From: Lutibacter oricola
GTDB taxonomy: Bacteria > Bacteroidota > Bacteroidia > Flavobacteriales > Flavobacteriaceae
Length of the DNA stretch: 64,000 nt
Reading direction: 5' to 3'
NCBI RefSeq assembly: GCF_900106565.1
Contig: NZ_FNNJ01000001.1
Span: 62,001-126,000 of the forward strand
Numbering within the stretch: position 1 is the first letter of the stretch; each line of letters starts with the position of its first letter. The notes beneath the pieces were generated by a model, which saw only the letters and a program-made list of their open reading frames with translations, was not told the origin of the DNA and did no database searches. Positions 1 through 8,038 of this stretch are shown here, piece by piece. Position numbers and translations under genes: made by a program.

Positions 1-258
1 CGTGGTTTAGAAGAAAGTGTAGATGTTTTAAATGGTGCAGGAATTAACAGCCAAGAAGCCTCTGCATTAATTGTAATTACACAACATTATGATACATTAC
101 AAAGTATTGGACAAGACACCAACTCTAACTTAATATTGTTACCAAATAACCCTAACGCAGCTAGTTCTATGTTAAACGATATGGTTACTAGTTTGGTTGC
201 AGCTAACAAAATAAACGAATCTTCAAATATTGATAAGAAAAAACTAGACAAAAAATAA
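1..258 (+). CDS. SPFH/Band 7 (stomatin/prohibitin-like) protein, C-terminal fragment
   Basis: The reading frame is open from the first base to TAA at 256-258, so only the last 85 codons are present and the start lies outside the window. The visible part contains [14 protein letters not shown] followed by NLILLPNNP and a short Lys-rich tail, which matches the region after the SPFH domain in bacterial stomatin/prohibitin-like proteins (QmcA/YbbK type). These proteins are membrane-anchored oligomers that organise membrane microdomains and modulate proteases; that role is family knowledge, as the N-terminal membrane anchor is not visible here. The next gene starts one base after the stop codon, indicating cotranscription. 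Confidence 0.75.
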   Translation, partial: RGLEESVDVLNGAGINSQEASALIVITQHYDTLQSIGQDTNSNLILLPNNPNAASSMLNDMVTSLVAANKINESSNIDKKKLDKK

Positions 259-259
259 A

Positions 260-577
260 ATGATTTTAACTACTACTACAACTATTGAAACAAAACCAGT
301 AAAAGAATATTTAGGTATTGTAACTGGAGAAACCATTATTGGAGCTAACCTTTTTAAAGATCTTTTTGCAAGCATTAGAGATATTGTTGGTGGACGATCA
401 GGTTCTTATGAAAAAGTGCTTAGAGAAGCCAAAGACACTGCTTTAAAAGAAATGCAAGAACAAGCTCAAAGACTTGGTGCAAATGCCGTAATTGGTATTG
501 ATTTAGATTATGAAACTGTTGGAAAAAACGGTGGAATGCTTATGGTTACTGCATCAGGAACTGCTGTTAAATACTAA
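260..577 (+). CDS. YbjQ/UPF0145 family protein
   Basis: This 105-residue protein has the features of the YbjQ (UPF0145, 'heavy-metal-binding') family: a Thr-rich first strand, a central GxxxGxNLFKD segment, a long amphipathic helix with [22 protein letters not shown], and the terminal strand [13 protein letters not shown]. The length is normal for the family, whose members form small oligomeric barrels of uncertain biochemical role. It starts one base after the SPFH gene, so the two are probably translationally coupled, and a strong hairpin terminator follows. The family call is secure, but the function is not known. Confidence 0.85.
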   Translation: MILTTTTTIETKPVKEYLGIVTGETIIGANLFKDLFASIRDIVGGRSGSYEKVLREAKDTALKEMQEQAQRLGANAVIGIDLDYETVGKNGGMLMVTASGTAVKY

Positions 578-600
578 AAGTATTTATTAATTTATAACGA

Positions 601-631
601 AAAAAATCCTCGCAATTGCGAGGATTTTTTT
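601..631 (+). terminator. Rho-independent terminator after the YbjQ gene
   Basis: AAAAAATCCTCGCAA and TTGCGAGGATTTTTT form an essentially loopless perfect palindrome followed by more T. It ends the SPFH/YbjQ transcript and, being symmetrical, could also act on the minus strand behind the TonB receptor gene. Confidence 0.8.
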
Positions 632-640
632 GTTTTTAAT

Positions 641-721
641 GTCATTCTAAGCCTAAGCGAAGAATCTCATTTTCTTAATAAAAAGATTCTTCATTTCGTT
701 ATCACTTTATTTAAAAATGAC
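641..721. repeat. Dispersed GTCATTCT palindromic repeat, copy 1
   Basis: This 81-bp imperfect palindrome begins GTCATTCT, has inner arms AGAATCT and AGATTCTT, and ends AATGAC. The same outer and inner arms recur at 56012-56090 and 62634-62714, with truncated copies elsewhere in the window. It lies between a terminator and the 3' end of the TonB receptor gene. It resembles the short palindromic, non-autonomous repeats seen between genes in flavobacterial genomes, and it encodes nothing. Confidence 0.7.
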
Positions 722-729
722 AATTTATT

Positions 730-3303
730 CTATTTAAAGTGTTTATTAGCTTGGAATGATTTTGATTTCTTTTTCTTTCCTTTTGCATTGAATGAATATG
801 TTACACCTAATTCAAAAACTGGTCCCATACGCTCATACAATGTTTCTTGATAAAAAATTTGATCATTAACAGCATTGAAAGCATTGGTATCTAAACCTTG
901 ATCATTTTGTGCAAAAATATCTAAACCTCTAAATGAGAAATTCCATTCTTTAGCATCTTTAGGTTGATAGTTTAACGCTACATTAGATACTGAAAAAGCA
1001 TCGTTTTGACCTTGAGAAGTTACTGTATTAGATTTTCTACTAAAGTCGTAGTTGAATTTAAACTCGTCAGATAATGTAAATACTACATTCCCTTTTACAG
1101 ACCAGTTTGTACTGTTTTGATCAACATCATAACCAAATACTTCACCATCTATTTGATAGTTGTATAACGAAGCTCCAACAAATAATTTAGCAAAAGAATT
1201 AACCATAATATTAGCATCAAACTCTGCTCCCAAACTTGTTGAATTACCTGCATTTGTATAAGATCTAATTAAAACATCTTCACCTAAAATATTGTATAAC
1301 GGAGCATTTTCTACTTGTGTAGTTACAGTGTTTACTCTAAATACTGTATTATCAGTTCCACGATAAAAACCAGTTAAATTAAATGTGTGTTTGCCAACAG
1401 ATTTATTAAAACTTAATTCAACATTGTTTAAATATTCTGCTTCTAATTCTGGATCTCCAACTACATAAACTTCAAAGTGTCTTCTATATAAAAACGGTGC
1501 TAATTTAGTAACAGAAGCTCTGTTAATTCTTCTACTTCCAGCTAAAGTTAACTTGTTATTGTCATTTAATTTATAACTTAAATGTGCCGATGGAAATAAA
1601 TCAAAATCGTTTTGAGAATAGTTAGATTGTAAATTAGATCCAAAAATTGGAACATAATCTGTTCTTGCAATATCCATAGATTGATCTTGGTACTCAGCTC
1701 TTACACCAAAAATATAGCTTAAATCTCCTGCTTTTCCAGAATAATCTACATATGCTGCGTACACAGTTCTTGTTAAATCTATAGAGTTATCTAAATCTTT
1801 AGTAACCAAATCGTTGTTAAATTTAAAATCACCATCAATATTTGTGTATTGAACTTGTAAACCTGTTCCAAAAGAATTTCCGTTATCAAACTCTTTCTCG
1901 TAATCTGTGGCAAAACGAGCACCTTTTAAAGGTGTTTCGTCAGATAATGAATAATCGTTAGCTTGGTAAGCGTTTGCGTAGTTATTAACCACATCATTAT
2001 CAACATCCTCTCTAGAAGTATAGAAATAGTTTTTATTATTTAACTCTCTACTTAATTTTGAAGTTTCATAAGCTGCAGCCATTTTAAAAGTTGCATTGTT
2101 CTCTAATTTAGAAGTATAATCTACGTTAAAGGTATTGTATTTTCCATCTCTGTTATCTACATTAGGATTATACATAAAACGCTCTGTATGCTTACCAGAT
2201 TGATCGGCAGTAGCAAAAAATGTATTGTAAATATAATAAGCAGCTCTACCTTCGTTTCTATTTCCGTAGAAATAAGACAGCGATAGTTGTTTAGTATCAC
2301 TTAAATTGAAATCAATTCCGGCATTTGCAGAATAGTTTTCGTACCACTCTGGACGTTCACCATTTTTTGCATTCATATGAAAAAATTCACCAATTCCTGG
2401 AGTTGTTAACACTCTTGCTTCACCAGAACGTCTACCATTTACATTTTTCATATTGTAGTTAAAACCACCATATAAAACTACATTTTCTGTTCCGTAACTT
2501 AAGTTAAAACCACCACCATAACGGTCGTCTTTTAAATCGTGCTTGCTATAAACATCAGTTAAATTATTCCAAGGTGCACCACCTAATAAACCGTTAACAG
2601 AAACTGATAAACCAGATGCTACATTTTTTTTTGTAGTAATATTTACAATACCACCTTTTCCTTGTGCATCATAACGAGCTGTTGGAACCGAAATAATATC
2701 CACTTTATCAATATTATTACTCGCAATTTGAGCTAGTAAAACTGAAGGTTCAATATTGGTTGGTTTTCCGTTTAAATACACCATAAAATCCTCAGTACCA
2801 CGAACAGAAACTTTTCCGTCTGAAGCAACATTTACTGAAGGTAATTTATTTAAAACATCACTAGCTGTTCCACCTTTAGCAGTAGCAAAATCTGAAGCTT
2901 TGTATGATTTTCTATCAATTTTAGTTACTTGTGTTTTATTAACACCAGTAATTTCAACTTCTTTTAAAGCTTCTGTGCCAACAGCTAATAAAATTTTGCC
3001 CAAACTAATAGTTGGTTTATTTTTTGAAACGTTTATGTTTTCAATTACTTTATCTGTAAAACCGATATAAGATATTTTTAATTGATAGTTTCCTGCAGGG
3101 ATTTTTTCAAAAATAAAGTTTCCATCAAAATCTGAACTTACACCTTTGGTTGTTTTACTAGATTTTAAAACTAATGTTGCAAAAGGAATGTTTTCTTTTG
3201 AAGTTGCATCTACAATAGATCCTGACACTGTACCATTTTGTGCTTCAATACCTAAAACGGTAAAAATTGATACACTTAATACAAGTAAGATTTTTTTTAA
3301 CAT
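730..3303 (-). CDS. TonB-dependent outer-membrane receptor with N-terminal carboxypeptidase-regulatory domain
   Basis: The 857-aa product starts with a signal peptide (about residues 1-22, ending in IEAQ). Next comes a carboxypeptidase-regulatory-like Ig domain (about 25-110, VSGSIVDATSKENIPFATL), a plug domain (about 125-225, with SDVLNKLPSVNV, VRGTEDFMVYLNGKP and ARYDAQGKGGIVNI), and a long beta-barrel ending in KGKKKKSKSF. This is the layout of the OMP_b-brl_3 class of TonB-dependent transporters rather than the larger SusC class. Such proteins take up siderophores, peptides or glycans across the outer membrane using ExbB/ExbD/TonB energy. No SusD-like partner or degradative enzymes are adjacent, so the substrate cannot be inferred. 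It stands alone, with its own promoter upstream. Confidence 0.9.
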   Translation of the reverse strand: MLKKILLVLSVSIFTVLGIEAQNGTVSGSIVDATSKENIPFATLVLKSSKTTKGVSSDFDGNFIFEKIPAGNYQLKISYIGFTDKVIENINVSKNKPTISLGKILLAVGTEALKEVEITGVNKTQVTKIDRKSYKASDFATAKGGTASDVLNKLPSVNVASDGKVSVRGTEDFMVYLNGKPTNIEPSVLLAQIASNNIDKVDIISVPTARYDAQGKGGIVNITTKKNVASGLSVSVNGLLGGAPWNNLTDVYSKHDLKDDRYGGGFNLSYGTENVVLYGGFNYNMKNVNGRRSGEARVLTTPGIGEFFHMNAKNGERPEWYENYSANAGIDFNLSDTKQLSLSYFYGNRNEGRAAYYIYNTFFATADQSGKHTERFMYNPNVDNRDGKYNTFNVDYTSKLENNATFKMAAAYETSKLSRELNNKNYFYTSREDVDNDVVNNYANAYQANDYSLSDETPLKGARFATDYEKEFDNGNSFGTGLQVQYTNIDGDFKFNNDLVTKDLDNSIDLTRTVYAAYVDYSGKAGDLSYIFGVRAEYQDQSMDIARTDYVPIFGSNLQSNYSQNDFDLFPSAHLSYKLNDNNKLTLAGSRRINRASVTKLAPFLYRRHFEVYVVGDPELEAEYLNNVELSFNKSVGKHTFNLTGFYRGTDNTVFRVNTVTTQVENAPLYNILGEDVLIRSYTNAGNSTSLGAEFDANIMVNSFAKLFVGASLYNYQIDGEVFGYDVDQNSTNWSVKGNVVFTLSDEFKFNYDFSRKSNTVTSQGQNDAFSVSNVALNYQPKDAKEWNFSFRGLDIFAQNDQGLDTNAFNAVNDQIFYQETLYERMGPVFELGVTYSFNAKGKKKKSKSFQANKHFK

Positions 3304-3401
3304 AATTGTCTTTTATTTATTATTAATAGTATTAATTAAACTTGTTGAAGTTCAATAAAATAAATAATTATATATAACTTAAGTTACATTATAATTGAGC
3401 G

Positions 3402-3430
3402 CAAAAATATATATATATTTGAAATACAAA
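3402..3430 (-). promoter_or_regulatory. Predicted flavobacterial promoter for the TonB receptor gene
   Basis: Read on the minus strand, TTTG (3427-3430) is followed after 17 bases by TATTTTTG (3402-3409), matching the Bacteroidota sigma-70 consensus TTTG-N17-23-TAnnTTTG. This predicts a leader of about 90 nt before the ATG at 3303. The surrounding 3304-3540 region is AT-rich and has no other gene. Confidence 0.6.
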
Positions 3431-3540
3431 CAATAGATTTAAAAAAGTGATAGAAAATAATACATTTAATATATAATTTGTATAGTGCATTAGGTTAACA
3501 TCCTACTTAAAAATGAAGTTATTTAAAACTAAATCATAAA

Positions 3541-3567
3541 AAAACCGATGCTAAAAGCATCGGTTTT
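3541..3567 (-). terminator. Terminator after tatA
   Basis: AAAACCGATGC, a 5-base loop and GCATCGGTTTT form a perfect 11-bp stem. Read on the minus strand it lies just downstream of the tatA stop and is followed by T-rich sequence. It separates tatA from the TonB receptor transcript. Confidence 0.8.
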
Positions 3568-3590
3568 AAATAATAATTTTGAACATTAAA

Positions 3591-3785
3591 TTATTTCTTT
3601 TCATCAATTTTTTCATCCTCTTCACCATCTTCCTTTGTAGCTTTCTTAAATTCTTTAATTCCGCCACCAAGACCTTTCATTAATTCAGGTAGTTTTTTAC
3701 CACCAAATAATAATAAAATAGCTAACCCGATAATAATCCATTGCCACGGACCAACCATTCCTAAAAATATATGTAATGCGTTCAT
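3591..3785 (-). CDS. tatA: Sec-independent protein translocase subunit TatA/TatE
   Basis: The 64-aa protein has a single N-terminal membrane helix (about residues 12-28, [18 protein letters not shown]), the [20 protein letters not shown] hinge and amphipathic helix that define TatA/TatE/TatB, and a short acidic/lysine tail. TatA oligomers form the pore through which TatBC passes folded twin-arginine substrates across the inner membrane. The length is typical for TatA and too short for TatB. No tatC is adjacent. It lies downstream of the GIN-domain gene on the same strand and is closed by a terminator. TATCTTTG (minus strand, 3806-3813) just upstream could give it its own promoter. Confidence 0.93.
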   Translation of the reverse strand: MNALHIFLGMVGPWQWIIIGLAILLLFGGKKLPELMKGLGGGIKEFKKATKEDGEEDEKIDEKK

Positions 3786-3805
3786 TTAATTTAATTTTAG
3801 AATTA

Positions 3806-3813
3806 CAAAGATA
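3806..3813 (-). promoter_or_regulatory. -7 box candidate for tatA
   Basis: The minus strand reads TATCTTTG, an exact TAnnTTTG match about 20 bases before the tatA start. No good -33 TTG is seen at the expected spacing, so this is a weak-to-moderate call. Confidence 0.4.
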
Positions 3814-3827
3814 ACAATTAAAATAAC

Positions 3828-4502
3828 TTAATCTACATGCTTTATTGTACCTCCAATAATCTTTTTAGATTTTATAGTTTCTGGTGTTCCTTTATAATAA
3901 ATATTTCCTCCAAAACGTACTTTAGCATCTAATAATTCTTTAGCATCAACTTCGGCTTTAGCGCCCGATGCCGCTGTAACCATAACTGTAATACTTTGTA
4001 AATTATAACCATCATAAACACCACCAGTAGTAGCTTCTATAGTTTGGTTTGTTGCTTTACCTTCTAAATTTATAATACCACCTGTAACACATTTTACTTC
4101 TAAATGTTTTACTTTAATATCTAAATCTATTTTAGCACCTTCTTGTACTTTTACTTCTAAATGAGATTGTTTAATTTTCTCTTCTGAAAAAATTTCGGCT
4201 CCTTCATTAGCATCTAAAATATCTATATCTTTTGAATAGTAAACAACAATATTTACATCATCAGAAGTGAATCTTTCAGGAAATTTTAATCTAATTTTTA
4301 ATGTTCCATTAGAATTTTTAATAGTAACATCTTCTGCTTGTGAACCTGTTATTTCAATTTTAGATTCACTACCTTTTTTAAGTTCAACATCTAAACCATT
4401 ATAAACTTTAAGTTGATTAAAATCTCCTAAGTTTTTTGTAATTGATTCTTGTGCAAAACCTATTGTACTTATTAATACGAATACTAAGATTAGTTTTTTC
4501 AT
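3828..4502 (-). CDS. GIN-domain (DUF2807) exported protein
   Basis: The 224-aa product has a signal peptide (residues 1-17, ending GFAQ) followed by a right-handed beta-helix-like body typical of the DUF2807 'putative auto-transporter adhesin head GIN' family: FNQLKVYNGLDVELKKGSES, IVVYYSKDIDILDANEGAEI, then repeated strands about 20 residues apart ending in GGTIKHVD. Family members are common, poorly characterised periplasmic or surface proteins of Bacteroidota. It sits between rnr and tatA on the same strand with short gaps. A biochemical role cannot be given; the family and export calls are firm. Confidence 0.85.
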   Translation of the reverse strand: MKKLILVFVLISTIGFAQESITKNLGDFNQLKVYNGLDVELKKGSESKIEITGSQAEDVTIKNSNGTLKIRLKFPERFTSDDVNIVVYYSKDIDILDANEGAEIFSEEKIKQSHLEVKVQEGAKIDLDIKVKHLEVKCVTGGIINLEGKATNQTIEATTGGVYDGYNLQSITVMVTAASGAKAEVDAKELLDAKVRFGGNIYYKGTPETIKSKKIIGGTIKHVD

Positions 4503-4565
4503 TTTTATACTTTTTATAAAATTATAACACAGTAATTAAACAATAATTGTGCCTAAAAATGTTAA

Positions 4566-6779
4566 TTAATTACTAATCTTTTCTAGCAAAGTGAAATCTA
4601 AATGTTTACGTTCTAAATCTGTATTTTTTACTTTAATTTTAACCTGCTCACCTAATTGATACATATTTTGAGTAGATTGTCCAACTAATGCATATTGTTT
4701 TTCATCGTAAATATAATAATCGTCTTTTATATCACGAATTCTTACCATTCCTTCACATTTATTTTCAATAATTTCTACATAAATTCCCCATTCAGTAACA
4801 CCAGAAATTACACCTTCAAATTCCTGATCTTTATGATCGGCCATATATTTTACTTGCATATATTTTATAGAATCACGTTCTGCTTTAGAAGCTAAATACT
4901 CTCTTTCTGAAGAATGTTTACATTTCTCTTCATAAGCTTCTGCTTTTGGAGATTTACCACCATCTAAATAATGTTGTAACAACCTGTGTGTCATAACATC
5001 TGGATATCTTCTAATTGGTGAAGTAAAATGACTATAATAATCAAAAGCCAAGCCATAATGCCCAATATTTTGAGTAGTATAAACTGCTTTACTCATAGAT
5101 CTAACAGCTAAGGTTTCAATCATATTAGATTCACCTTTTCCGTGCACATCTTGTAATAATTGATTTAATGAAGCAGATGTAGTTTTCTTGTTTTTAGTAT
5201 CTATTTTATTTGTATAACCAAACTTACTAACAATGGTTTGTAATGATGCTAATTTTTCTAAGTCAGGCTCATCGTGCACACGATACACAAAAGTATTATT
5301 ACTTGCTCCTCCGCCTTTTTTAGCTCCAATAAATTTAGCTACATTACGGTTAGCCAACAACATAAACTCTTCAATAAGTTTATTAGCGTCTTTAGATTCT
5401 TTAAAGAACACACCAATTGGCTCCGCTTTTTCATTTAAATTAAATTTAACCTCTATTCTATCAAAAGTAATTGCACCTTGCTTTAAACGTCTTTTACGAA
5501 GTTTTTTAGCTAGTTCATCTAGTTTTAAAGTTGCTTCAACAATTTTATCATCAACGGTATAAGATTCTCCTGTTATTGAAATTTCTTTTGAAACAACATT
5601 GCCTTTTGTTTCTATAATTTCTTGGGCTTCTTCATAGGCAAAACGCTTGTCGGAATAAGTTACAGTTCTACCAAACCATTGATTTATTATATGCGCTTTT
5701 TCATCAATTTCAAAAACCGCTGAAAACGTTAATTTTTCTTCATTTGGACGCAGTGAACACACTCCGTTCGATAAAACTTCTGGTAACATTGGCACTACTC
5801 TATCTACTAAATAAACCGATGTTGCACGATCATAAGCTTCAGCATCTAAAACAGTATCTTCTTGTAAATAATGAGATACATCAGCAATATGAATTCCAAT
5901 TTCATAATTACCATTTTCTAATACTTCAAAAGATAAAGCATCATCAAAATCTTTTGCATCTTTTGGATCTATGGTAAAGGTTAAATCTTTACGCATATCT
6001 CTACGTTTTGCAATTTCTTCTTCTGAAATTTCTAATGGAATTGTAGCTGCATCAGCTTCTACTTTTTCTGGAAATTTATAAGGCAATCCATATTCTAAAA
6101 GTATAGAATGAATTTCGGTGTTATGATCTCCTGGTTTTCCTAAAACTTCTTTAATTTTTCCGAAAGGATTTTTAGAGTTTGCAGGCCAATCTGTCATTTT
6201 AGCTAATACTTTCATACCATGTTCTGCATCTCTCAATTTATTTTGAGGTATAAAAATATCGGCGTACATTTTTTGATCATCAGGAACCACAAAACCAAAG
6301 TTTTTATTTAATTGTAAAACTCCAACAAACTCAGTTTTTGCTCTTTGAATTATTTCAACAACATCACCCTCTTCTTTTTTACTATTTTTTCTTTGATATA
6401 AGTAAATTTTAACGGTATCGTTATCTAATGCTTTGTTTAAATTTCGACTAGGTATGTAAACATCATTTTCTAATTCTTCGCAAATAAAATAAGCGTTTCC
6501 ATTAGAAGTTGCATCTATAGTACCAATATAATATTTATCTCTAGGAACAACTTTATATTTTCCTCTATCTACTTCTTCTACCTTTTGTTGACCTTTTAAA
6601 GCTTCTAATTTTTGAATTATTTGATTACGGCCGTTCGCATCTGTTATTTCTAATTTAGCTGCTATTTGTTTGTAATTAAAGCTTTTTTCAGAATTTTGAT
6701 TTAAAACTTTCAGAATTTTTCTAGTTAAATCTTTAATTATATTTCCTTTCTTTTTATAGATTTGTTTTCTTTTTGACAT
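4566..6779 (-). CDS. rnr: Ribonuclease R
   Basis: RNase R is a 3'-to-5' exoribonuclease that degrades structured RNA. The 737-aa product has a Lys-rich winged-helix N-terminus (about 1-80), two cold-shock domains (about 80-240, including GTIDATSNGNAYF and FGFVVPDDQ), the RNB catalytic domain (about 265-600) and a C-terminal S1 domain (about 645-735). The metal-binding acidic cluster IDPKDAKDFDD places Asp271, Asp277, Asp279 and Asp280 where the E. coli enzyme has its catalytic residues. It lacks the long basic tail of the 813-aa E. coli protein, as is common in Bacteroidota. The minus-strand promoter box TACTTTTG lies about 25 bases upstream. Confidence 0.95.
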   Translation of the reverse strand: MSKRKQIYKKKGNIIKDLTRKILKVLNQNSEKSFNYKQIAAKLEITDANGRNQIIQKLEALKGQQKVEEVDRGKYKVVPRDKYYIGTIDATSNGNAYFICEELENDVYIPSRNLNKALDNDTVKIYLYQRKNSKKEEGDVVEIIQRAKTEFVGVLQLNKNFGFVVPDDQKMYADIFIPQNKLRDAEHGMKVLAKMTDWPANSKNPFGKIKEVLGKPGDHNTEIHSILLEYGLPYKFPEKVEADAATIPLEISEEEIAKRRDMRKDLTFTIDPKDAKDFDDALSFEVLENGNYEIGIHIADVSHYLQEDTVLDAEAYDRATSVYLVDRVVPMLPEVLSNGVCSLRPNEEKLTFSAVFEIDEKAHIINQWFGRTVTYSDKRFAYEEAQEIIETKGNVVSKEISITGESYTVDDKIVEATLKLDELAKKLRKRRLKQGAITFDRIEVKFNLNEKAEPIGVFFKESKDANKLIEEFMLLANRNVAKFIGAKKGGGASNNTFVYRVHDEPDLEKLASLQTIVSKFGYTNKIDTKNKKTTSASLNQLLQDVHGKGESNMIETLAVRSMSKAVYTTQNIGHYGLAFDYYSHFTSPIRRYPDVMTHRLLQHYLDGGKSPKAEAYEEKCKHSSEREYLASKAERDSIKYMQVKYMADHKDQEFEGVISGVTEWGIYVEIIENKCEGMVRIRDIKDDYYIYDEKQYALVGQSTQNMYQLGEQVKIKVKNTDLERKHLDFTLLEKISN

Positions 6780-6802
6780 TCATTTTCATTTTTTAATTCA
6801 AC

Positions 6803-6810
6803 CAAAAGTA
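6803..6810 (-). promoter_or_regulatory. -7 box of the rnr promoter
   Basis: The minus strand reads TACTTTTG, matching TAnnTTTG, 24 bases before the rnr ATG. This would give a short leader of about 17 nt. The -33 element is not clear. Confidence 0.5.
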
Positions 6811-6879
6811 CAACTATTTAAACTTTAATATGTTATTAAACGATTATTTGTAATTTAGGCAGCCAATTAAATAGTTTTT

Positions 6880-7800
6880 ATGAATTTAAAATGGTTTGTT
6901 ATTGTTAATCCAACTTCGGGTAATGGAATTTCAAAAAAGTTATGGCCAAAAATTAAACAAGAATTAATAGCACAACAATTTAATTTTGAAGTTGCTTTTA
7001 CCGAACACGAAGAACACTCTACAGAACTGGTTCAAAATGCAATAAATAATAATTTTTTAAAAATAATAAGCGTTGGTGGCGATGGTAGTTTACATAATAT
7101 TATAAATGGTATTTTTAACTCTAATATAACTAATTATAAATCTATTAAGTTAGGTGTAATTCCTATTGGAACAGGTAACGATTGGGTAAAAAGTTATCAA
7201 ATTCCTATCAACTATAAAAAAGCAATTGAAATTATAAAAGAAGAATATATTTACCAACAAGATATTGGAAAACTAAGTTTAACTACACTTAAAAAAGACT
7301 TCTATTTTAATAATTTAGCTGGTATTGGTTTTGATGGTCATGTTGTTAACAAGGTTCATAAATATAAATATTTAGGTTTTTTAGCTTACATAATTGGTGC
7401 TTTAGTAAGTTTAATAGGTTTTAAACGTAAAAATTTACATATAGAATTTAATGAAACTACTATTTCTGGTAAAAGTTTAATGTTATTAATTGGTATTGGT
7501 AAATACTCTGGTGGTGGAATGCAACTAACTGAAAACGTAAAAACTAACGATGGATTATTTGATATTTCTTATGTAAAAAAAGTTTCATTTTTTACAGTTA
7601 TAAAACATATTTCAAAAATATTTAATGGTAAAGCCACACAATTACCAATTTTTAATACTTATAAAACTTCAGTTATAAAAGTTTCAATAAAAAATAACGA
7701 AAATATTTATATTCAAGCCGATGGAGAGTTAATTGAAACTGATAATTTTACGGCTTCAATTATACCAAGAGCACTTCAATTTATTGTACCAAAATTGTAA
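6880..7800 (+). CDS. Diacylglycerol kinase-family lipid kinase
   Basis: The 306-aa protein carries the DAGK catalytic fold of the YegS/DgkB/BmrU family: IVNPTSGNG at the N-terminus, the nucleotide-binding loop SVGGDGSLHNIING (GGDG at residues 66-69), PIGTGNDW, and a C-terminal beta-sandwich ending with IYIQADGELIETDNF. Such enzymes phosphorylate diacylglycerol or related lipids in the inner leaflet. It is transcribed divergently from rnr with 100 bp between them. The exact lipid substrate cannot be read from sequence. The ATG is preceded by an A/T-rich start region without a Shine-Dalgarno, as usual here. Confidence 0.88.
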   Translation: MNLKWFVIVNPTSGNGISKKLWPKIKQELIAQQFNFEVAFTEHEEHSTELVQNAINNNFLKIISVGGDGSLHNIINGIFNSNITNYKSIKLGVIPIGTGNDWVKSYQIPINYKKAIEIIKEEYIYQQDIGKLSLTTLKKDFYFNNLAGIGFDGHVVNKVHKYKYLGFLAYIIGALVSLIGFKRKNLHIEFNETTISGKSLMLLIGIGKYSGGGMQLTENVKTNDGLFDISYVKKVSFFTVIKHISKIFNGKATQLPIFNTYKTSVIKVSIKNNENIYIQADGELIETDNFTASIIPRALQFIVPKL

Positions 7801-7876
7801 AAAGTTAAAATTTTCTTAAAAAAAGTGTAACAAAAGTTAAATTGTTTCGTCTATATAGAAAAGGAAACAATTAGCA

Positions 7877-8035
7877 ATGAAACGTTTATACAAAATTATT
7901 ATACTATTTTTAATCATATTTGGAGTAGGAATCTACTTCACAGTTAAAAGTATAAACAACTCGTTTACTACAACAAACGAGGTTGAAACTGTTTCGTCTC
8001 AACCTCGCTTATTAAACTTATCTACAAAACTTTAG
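7877..8035 (+). CDS. Possible 52-aa single-span membrane peptide
   Basis: ATG at 7877 opens a 52-codon frame ending TAG at 8033-8035. The predicted peptide begins MKRLYKIIILFLIIFGVGIYF, a basic start followed by one strong hydrophobic helix, with a polar Thr/Asn/Ser-rich tail. It sits 76 bp after the lipid-kinase gene and stops 3 bp before the convergent T9SS gene. The tail codons contain an inverted repeat (7978-8007), so the frame could be incidental to a terminator. No family is recognised. The signal-anchor-like start supports a real small gene, but confidence is limited. Confidence 0.45.
   Translation: MKRLYKIIILFLIIFGVGIYFTVKSINNSFTTTNEVETVSSQPRLLNLSTKL
7978..8007 (-). terminator. Hairpin CGAGGTTGA-N12-TCAACCTCG near the 3' end of the T9SS gene
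   Basis: Perfect 9-bp arms enclose a 12-base loop that itself contains GAAAC/GTTTC complementarity. It is 32-61 bases past the stop of the minus-strand gene at 8039 and is followed on that strand by TTTGTTGT, so it may end that transcript. It also lies within the tail of the small ORF on the plus strand. Confidence 0.45.
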
Positions 8036-8038
8036 TAT

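Noticed and set aside
641-721. CRISPR array or CRISPR-like repeats
   Set aside because: Copies are scattered singly through the window with no regular spacing, no spacers and no cas genes.
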